Positions 1-4,421 of a stretch of DNA of 6,145 nt are shown in pieces. A model generated the notes under the pieces. The model saw only the letters and a program-made list of their open reading frames with translations, was not told the origin of the DNA and did not search any database. The stretch lies in NCBI GenBank assembly GCA_003485905.1, contig DNHK01000134.1, forward strand, positions 1-6,145, in the 5' to 3' direction. Both the position numbers and the translations under genes were made by a program. This stretch comes from Gammaproteobacteria bacterium (GTDB lineage Bacteria > Pseudomonadota > Gammaproteobacteria > Arenicellales > Arenicellaceae). Each line of letters begins with the position of its first letter. Within the stretch, counting starts at the first letter, position 1.

Positions 1-626
1 TGTTGGGCCCAAATGGTGCGGGCAAGACAACCACTTTCTATATGATGGTTGGGTTGGTGCGAAGGGATGGCGGCCGGATACTGATGGATGGCCATGAAAT
101 TGGTCATTTACCAATGCACGAGCGAGCACGATTAGGTATAGGTTATTTACCCCAAGAAGCGTCTGTTTTTCGAAAGCTTACAGTTGAGCAGAACCTTATG
201 GCTGTATTAGAGGCCCAGCCTGAATTAACTCAGCTTGAGCGTCGTCGTCGAGTAGAGCGGTTACTTGAAGAATTTAGTATTGCTCATAAGCGGGATTCGA
301 TAGGTATTTCATTATCTGGTGGCGAACGCCGTCGAGTTGAGATAGCTAGAGCTTTGGCGTTGCAACCCTATTTTATTCTACTGGATGAACCTTTTGCTGG
401 AATTGATCCTATATCAGTTGGAGATATTCAGCAGATTATCGATTACCTTCGAAACTCAGGGATCGGTATTCTTATTACCGATCATAATGTGCGAGAAACT
501 CTCGATATCTGTGATCGTGCGTACATATTGAGTGATGGAAAAGTTCTCGCCGAGGGTACTGCGGAAGAAGTGCTAAGCCACAAAGGAGTGCGAGAAGTTT
601 ATTTGGGTTCTAATTTTAGATTATGA
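1..626 (+). CDS. lptB: LPS export ABC transporter ATP-binding protein LptB (5' partial)
   Basis: This is the cytoplasmic ATPase of the LptB2FGC complex, which extracts lipopolysaccharide from the inner membrane and drives it across the periplasm to the outer membrane. The readable frame begins at base 3; bases 1-2 (TG) fit the end of a Leu codon, giving the usual [10 protein letters not shown] Walker A. Further motifs in the 207 visible residues are a Q-loop (YLPQEAS, about residue 49), the ABC signature ([15 protein letters not shown], about 104), Walker B (FILLDEP, about 124), and an H-loop (ITDHNVRE, about 158). The C-terminus is YLGSNFRL, the family-typical ending. Compared with the 241-residue E. 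coli protein, about 34 N-terminal residues are missing because the window starts inside the gene, not because the gene is broken. The position directly before rpoN is the normal one; lptA and lptC would be expected upstream. The family assignment is very secure. Confidence 0.97.
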   Translation, partial: LGPNGAGKTTTFYMMVGLVRRDGGRILMDGHEIGHLPMHERARLGIGYLPQEASVFRKLTVEQNLMAVLEAQPELTQLERRRRVERLLEEFSIAHKRDSIGISLSGGERRRVEIARALALQPYFILLDEPFAGIDPISVGDIQQIIDYLRNSGIGILITDHNVRETLDICDRAYILSDGKVLAEGTAEEVLSHKGVREVYLGSNFRL

Positions 627-648
627 TATCCCAAAAGTCAGAGGCTTT

Positions 649-660
649 ATTTTGCAAAAT
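649..660. promoter_or_regulatory. 12-nt perfect palindrome upstream of rpoN (candidate operator)
   Basis: ATTTTGCAAAAT equals its own reverse complement over all 12 bases. It lies in the 64-nt lptB-rpoN gap, 30 nt before the rpoN start codon. Such AT-rich dyads can bind dimeric regulators. No regulator can be named, and no convincing -35/-10 pair is visible around it, so the role is inferred from symmetry and position only. Confidence 0.25.
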
Positions 661-690
661 GTTATCTATAAAAGGAATTAGTGAGCGGCC

Positions 691-2172
691 ATGAAGCAGT
701 CACTTGAGGTTCGATTAGGCCAATCACTCAAGATGACGCCGCAATTGCAGCAGTCGATTCGGCTTCTACAATTGTCGTTGCCTGAACTCTTGCAAGAGAT
801 ACAAGAGGTTATGGATGAGAATCCATTGCTGGAAGATGCGCCAGAACATATTGAAGCTGAACAGAAAGATGACCCTGACGGAGACATAGAGCCGCAGCAC
901 GAGGATCTACCAGAAAACGCCGTAACCAATACGGCTGAGTTAGACTTGGAAACATTGCAAACAGAGACTGACCAGCCCAGTGAAGATCAGGATTGGGAGG
1001 GTGCATTTGACACACCCATCCCGACATCGAGCACTCCATCCGATGGTTCGGAAATGGATTTTGATTCGAGAAGTTCGGCTCCGGAATCGTTAAGTGATCA
1101 TCTGTTATGGCAAGCACGCATGACCCGCTTGTCGGAGCGCGACTCACTGATAGTTGAAGCAGTTATCCAGTCAATAGATGATGCGGGCTATTTACGAGCA
1201 TCTCGTAGTGAAATCGCAGCTATGTTGCCGGAACTTGATGAGTTGGGCCTCGATGAAATTGAATTTGCGATCAAAATGGTTCAATCATTTGATCCGCCTG
1301 GGGTGGCGGCTCGAGGATTGGGTGATCGCTTACGTATTCTGATTGAATCGTTAGTTGAGGTGGAAAATGGGCGTAACAATGCCTTAAGTATTGTTATGGA
1401 GTATTTAGAAGAAGTGGGCAGTCGAGATTTTGTTGCGATAAAGAGTGGCTTGGGTTTATCGCAATTAGAACTTGATGAAGCGCTGGCAGTTATTGGCCAA
1501 GTTGATCCGCGGATCGACTATTCCATGGGTAACCACGATGTTCGTTATGTGTCTCCTGATGTGATTGTAAAGAAAATACAAGGTGCATGGCGCGTTGAGT
1601 TAAATCCAGTTGTTTCACGTAAGCTTTATGTGAACCCTGATTACGAGCAGCTGAGTAAAAAATCAGCGAGTACAGATGAAGGTAAATATTTAGGGGAAAA
1701 GCTGCAATCAGCTCGTTGGTTTATTAAAGGATTACAAGGGCGATACGATACTTTACTCAAAGTCGCTAGATCGATTGTGGTGCGTCAGCGAGATTTTCTC
1801 GAACAGGGTGAAATTGGGATGAAGCCGATGGTTCTCAACGATGTGGCAGAAGAATTGGGTATGCATGAATCGACAATTTCTCGAGCCACGTCAAACAAGT
1901 ATATGTTGACGCCCGCCGGTGTATTTGAGCTCAAGTCGTTTTTTACTTCATCAATTAGCGGTTCGGATGGCGATGCCGTAAGTTCGACGGCCATCCGTTC
2001 ATTAATTAAAAAATTGATTGAGGCAGAGCCAGAGAACAAACCGATTAGTGACAATAATATTGCGAAAGAACTTAACAGCAAGGGTTTTAGTGTAGCCCGC
2101 AGAACGGTTACAAAATATCGAGAATCGATGAACATACCAAGCTCAAGTAAGCGCAAGAGTCTGCTAATATAG
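691..2172 (+). CDS. rpoN: RNA polymerase sigma-54 factor RpoN
   Basis: This is the alternative sigma factor that directs RNA polymerase to -24/-12 promoters and needs an AAA+ activator to open them; typical regulons are nitrogen assimilation, motility and stress. The protein has 493 residues, close to the usual length. Region I is the Gln/Leu-rich activator-contact segment at residues 1-50 (LGQSLKMTPQLQQSIRLLQL). Region II, about 51-130, is strongly acidic and low complexity. The core-binding domain runs from about 130 to 320 and includes SFDPPGVAARGL at 199-210. The helix-turn-helix is around 383-402 (MHESTISRATSNKYMLTP), and the RpoN box ARRTVTKYRE at 469-478 contacts the -24 element; Thr474 replaces the usual Ala. 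The ATG at 691 gives the canonical MKQSLEVRLGQSLKM start. An AAGGA at 672-676 lies 14 nt upstream, a long spacing. A GTG at 681 is out of frame and soon stops. It is probably co-transcribed with lptB. Confidence 0.98.
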   Translation: MKQSLEVRLGQSLKMTPQLQQSIRLLQLSLPELLQEIQEVMDENPLLEDAPEHIEAEQKDDPDGDIEPQHEDLPENAVTNTAELDLETLQTETDQPSEDQDWEGAFDTPIPTSSTPSDGSEMDFDSRSSAPESLSDHLLWQARMTRLSERDSLIVEAVIQSIDDAGYLRASRSEIAAMLPELDELGLDEIEFAIKMVQSFDPPGVAARGLGDRLRILIESLVEVENGRNNALSIVMEYLEEVGSRDFVAIKSGLGLSQLELDEALAVIGQVDPRIDYSMGNHDVRYVSPDVIVKKIQGAWRVELNPVVSRKLYVNPDYEQLSKKSASTDEGKYLGEKLQSARWFIKGLQGRYDTLLKVARSIVVRQRDFLEQGEIGMKPMVLNDVAEELGMHESTISRATSNKYMLTPAGVFELKSFFTSSISGSDGDAVSSTAIRSLIKKLIEAEPENKPISDNNIAKELNSKGFSVARRTVTKYRESMNIPSSSKRKSLLI

Positions 2173-2306
2173 CCCGTGTCGGATTTTATAAAAGAACCAG
2201 CTCTATGGTCGAAAAAGGGGGCAAGTGCAATGTTGTTCCACCGCGAAAGGAAGGAGTGAAGGAGAAAACTGAGGCATAACATTTACACACTGTACCGGAG
2301 GTATAT

Positions 2307-2657
2307 ATGCAGTTATCAATTACTGGACAGCAATTAGAAGTTACAGATTCACTACGCGGTTACATTACAGAAAAAATGGATCGAATAGAGCGACATTTTG
2401 ATCACATGGTTAATGCGCACTTCGTGTTGCATGTACAAAAGCAAATTCATGAAGCTGAGGCAACATTGAATGCGCCAGGTGCAACAATTCATGCTAATGC
2501 GAAATCGGGTCAAATGTACGCGGCTATTGATACGTTAATTGATAAGCTTGACGCTCAAGTTAGAAAGTATAAGGAGAAGCAAGTGGACCATCACAGAAGT
2601 GAGGGCGGAATGAGTGCAAATATAGAGCCTCTAATAGAGTCTCAAGAAGAGGCCTAG
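2307..2657 (+). CDS. hpf: Ribosome hibernation promoting factor HPF (short form)
   Basis: HPF is a ribosome-associated protein that binds the 30S decoding region in stationary phase, blocks mRNA and tRNA binding, and in its short form works with RMF to stabilise 100S dimers. The 116-residue product starts MQLSITGQQLEVTDSLRGYI and carries the conserved late motif MYAAIDTLIDKLDAQVRKYKEK (about 72-93), where the basic surface meets rRNA. It has only the S30AE domain and lacks the C-terminal dimerisation domain of long HPF. It is about 20 residues longer than E. coli HPF (95) because of an acidic, probably unstructured tail after residue 95 (ending EPLIESQEEA). The start is well supported: a GGAGG at 2297-2301 sits 5 nt before the ATG, the best Shine-Dalgarno in the window. 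That suggests stronger or independent translation relative to rpoN, from which it is separated by 134 nt. Confidence 0.96.
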   Translation: MQLSITGQQLEVTDSLRGYITEKMDRIERHFDHMVNAHFVLHVQKQIHEAEATLNAPGATIHANAKSGQMYAAIDTLIDKLDAQVRKYKEKQVDHHRSEGGMSANIEPLIESQEEA

Positions 2658-2712
2658 ATTTACTGAATGGGTTTTAGCTCACCCAATATCCCTATTTTAC
2701 TCGCTAAATTTT

Positions 2713-3204
2713 GTGATTGATGTGGACACCCCGGTTAAATTAGCAAGCTATCTATCCTTGGATCGAGTTGTCTGTGGATTGGAGACAACAAGTCGAAAAC
2801 GCCTGTTTGAGCAACTTGCTTCACTTCTGGTGGCGGACCTGGACGAGCATGATGAGAAAGTATTTTTCCGTGCGCTTGTTGAGCGCGAAAAGCTTGGTAG
2901 TACCTGTGTTGGAGAAGGCGTTGCAATCCCCCATGGTCGGATTGACGGTTTGCTTGAACCAAGGATCGCGATTGTGAGATTGGCCGACCCCGTTGATTAT
3001 GGGGCGCGGGATAAAAAACCGGTTAGTTTGGTTTTTGCTTTACTTGTTCCGGAGGCTGCAACAGACGAGCATCTAAAGTTACTTGCGTTGCTGGCTGAAT
3101 GCCTGTCCGATAGTGGTGTAAGAAAACGTTTGGACACGGCGAAAAATTCACAGCAATTATTGGATAGCTTAATTAATCTGCCCATACCTAAGGGCACGGG
3201 ATGA
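2713..3204 (+). CDS. ptsN: PTS nitrogen-regulatory EIIA protein (EIIANtr)
   Basis: PtsN is the terminal phosphoacceptor of the nitrogen PTS. It does not transport sugar; in characterised bacteria its phosphorylation state affects potassium transport, envelope stress and metabolic regulators. The 163-residue PTS EIIA type-2 domain contains EREKLGSTCVGEGVAIPHGR, with the phosphorylated His at 74 (E. coli His73). His120 lies in the DEHLKLLALLAE helix, a second conserved position. PVSLVFALLVP (about 103-113) is the core strand. The start is GTG at 2713; no in-frame ATG is available nearby, and GTG at 2722 (residue 4) is an alternative. Neither has a recognisable Shine-Dalgarno: the preceding 20 bases are almost free of G. 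The last four bases overlap rapZ (ATGA), implying translational coupling. The function is very secure; the exact start is less so. Confidence 0.96.
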   Translation: MIDVDTPVKLASYLSLDRVVCGLETTSRKRLFEQLASLLVADLDEHDEKVFFRALVEREKLGSTCVGEGVAIPHGRIDGLLEPRIAIVRLADPVDYGARDKKPVSLVFALLVPEAATDEHLKLLALLAECLSDSGVRKRLDTAKNSQQLLDSLINLPIPKGTG

Positions 3205-4085
3205 GTGATCTACGATTCCTTTTAGTAAGCGGTATGTCTGGGTCCGGTAAAACGATCGCACTTCAAGCGCTAGAGGATCTGGGCTATTACTGCATAGATA
3301 ACCTACCGGCAGAGCTAATTCCTTCGTTAGCAAATAATTTACAAAATCGAGTTGCGGTGAGTTCTACTGACTCAATCAATCGATGCGCCGTTAGTGTTGA
3401 TGTTAGAAACCGACAATTTTTGACCGATTTGCCGCAGCATCTAACTTCACTTGTATCACTAAAAATTCCATATAGCGTGTTGTTTTTAGATGCGGAGCAA
3501 TCAGTATTGGTCTCTCGATACAGTGAAACTCGCAGAAAACACCCACTGACGGATTCAAACACTTCCTTATTAGAGGCTATTGATCTTGAGCGGGGCTTGC
3601 TTGCGCCATTGGCGGAATTAGCTGATAGGCAATTGGACACAACCCAAACCACACCCCACGAGTTGCGAGCAGTAGTGCGCGATTTTGCAGGAGGTATTTC
3701 TAGCGCACCATTAAGTTTGCTGTTTGAATCTTTTGGCTTTAAATATGGTACGCCGTTGGATGCCGATTTTGTATTTGATGTCCGTTGTTTGCCAAACCCG
3801 CATTGGAGTCCAGAACTTCGGCCGTTGACTGGTCGGGATCAAGCAGTTATTGAGTTTCTCGAAAGTGAAAATTCTGTTGCTGAAATGCTCGATAGTATTT
3901 CAGGGTTTTTACGCAAATGGTTGCCAGATTTTGAGCGTGAGAACCGAAGCTATATAACGATAGCGATAGGCTGCACTGGAGGACAACATCGATCTGTTTA
4001 TTTGTGTCAGAGGATGGGGGCGATATTTGAGAACCGCAATGGTATCAGTGTGCAGGTACGACACAGAGAATTGCAGTCAGTTTAG
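3201..4085 (+). CDS. rapZ: RNase adapter protein RapZ (YvcJ-family P-loop protein)
   Basis: RapZ is a nucleotide- and RNA-binding protein. In enterobacteria it senses glucosamine-6-phosphate and delivers the small RNA GlmZ to RNase E, controlling glmS; outside that group its targets are mostly unknown. The 294-residue protein has Walker A GMSGSGKT at 11-18, YYCIDNLPAELI at 29-40, a Walker B-like VLFLDA at 93-98, and YSETRRKHPL at 107-116. The C-terminal domain shows FESFGFKYG (175-183), DVRCLPNPHW (193-202) and the GCTGGQHRSV signature at 257-266, where the sensed sugar phosphate binds in E. coli. The tail ends RHRELQSV and lacks the terminal Lys/Arg run of the E. coli protein. The start ATG overlaps the ptsN stop by 4 nt, with AAGGG at 3190-3194 spaced 6 nt. 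Its place between ptsN and npr is the conserved one. Confidence 0.96.
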   Translation: MSDLRFLLVSGMSGSGKTIALQALEDLGYYCIDNLPAELIPSLANNLQNRVAVSSTDSINRCAVSVDVRNRQFLTDLPQHLTSLVSLKIPYSVLFLDAEQSVLVSRYSETRRKHPLTDSNTSLLEAIDLERGLLAPLAELADRQLDTTQTTPHELRAVVRDFAGGISSAPLSLLFESFGFKYGTPLDADFVFDVRCLPNPHWSPELRPLTGRDQAVIEFLESENSVAEMLDSISGFLRKWLPDFERENRSYITIAIGCTGGQHRSVYLCQRMGAIFENRNGISVQVRHRELQSV

Positions 4086-4102
4086 CCACTTACCGTATTG
4101 AT

Positions 4103-4121
4103 CATGCGAACATCTCGCGTG
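4103..4121 (+). other. RNA hairpin in the rapZ-npr gap
   Basis: CATGCGA at 4103-4109 pairs with TCGCGTG at 4115-4121, giving seven pairs (one G-U) around the 5-nt loop ACATC. It starts 18 nt after the rapZ stop and ends 30 nt before the npr start. No T-tract follows, so it does not look like an intrinsic terminator. It may mark a processing or stability point in the polycistronic mRNA. The pairing is read directly; the role is inferred. Confidence 0.35.
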
Positions 4122-4151
4122 TGAATTGAAATATAGATCACTTAAACCGTA

Positions 4152-4421
4152 ATGCTTGAATCATCAATAACGATATGTAACAGATTGGGGTTGCATGCTC
4201 GTGCGGCTGCGAAGTTAGTCGATACAGCTAATAAATTTGGATCCCATGTAGTCATCGAATGCAACGGAAAAATCGCAGATTGCAAGAGTATTATGCAAAT
4301 CATGATGTTGGCGGCAGCGCAGGGCACTAAGGCGACGCTAAGGGCAGAAGGGGATGACGCACGATTAGCCATCGATGCAATTACTTCACTAGCCAATGGT
4401 CGGTTTGGGGAAGAAGAATAG
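4152..4421 (+). CDS. npr: Phosphocarrier protein NPr/HPr
   Basis: This is the histidine phosphocarrier that moves phosphate from Enzyme I to EIIANtr (called NPr, PtsO or HPr depending on the species). It is an 89-residue single-domain protein of normal length. The active-site motif NRLGLHARAAAKLV (10-23) puts the phosphorylated histidine at the canonical residue 15, with Arg17 beside it. Residue 18 is Ala where sugar-PTS HPr usually has Pro, a pattern more like PtsO/NPr proteins. Ser46 lies in CKSIMQIMML, the position modified by HPr kinase in other bacteria. The ATG at 4152 is fixed by an in-frame stop 7-9 bases upstream (TAA at 4143-4145) and gives the right His15 spacing, yet there is no Shine-Dalgarno before it. 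The stop codon TAG shares its G with the GTG start of the next gene, so the two are almost certainly coupled. Confidence 0.95.
   Translation: MLESSITICNRLGLHARAAAKLVDTANKFGSHVVIECNGKIADCKSIMQIMMLAAAQGTKATLRAEGDDARLAIDAITSLANGRFGEEE

Noticed and set aside
1..626. lptB as a truncated pseudogene.
   Set aside because: The missing N-terminus coincides exactly with the window edge, and all remaining ABC motifs are intact.
601..690. Sigma-70-like promoter before rpoN (TTGGGT with TATGAT, or TATAAA at 667-672).
   Set aside because: TTGGGT to TATGAT is spaced 13 nt, and TATAAA has no acceptable -35 at 16-18 nt. No pair is convincing.
841..1080. Acidic, low-complexity stretch in RpoN as a possible insertion.
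   Set aside because: Region II of sigma-54 is normally acidic and variable in Proteobacteria, and the total length of 493 is ordinary.
2282..2307. Promoter overlapping the hpf Shine-Dalgarno (TTTACA with TATATA).
   Set aside because: The spacer is about 14 nt and the -10 would abut the start codon, leaving no room for an mRNA leader containing the clear GGAGG.
2668..2685. Possible terminator hairpin in the hpf-ptsN gap (TGGGT / ACCCA).
   Set aside because: The stem is only 5 bp with an 8-nt loop, flanking bases do not extend it, and no T-tract follows directly. It is too weak to call.
4098..4137. Promoter before npr (TTGATC with TATAGA).
   Set aside because: The spacer is 28 nt, far outside the functional range, and no better -35 is present.
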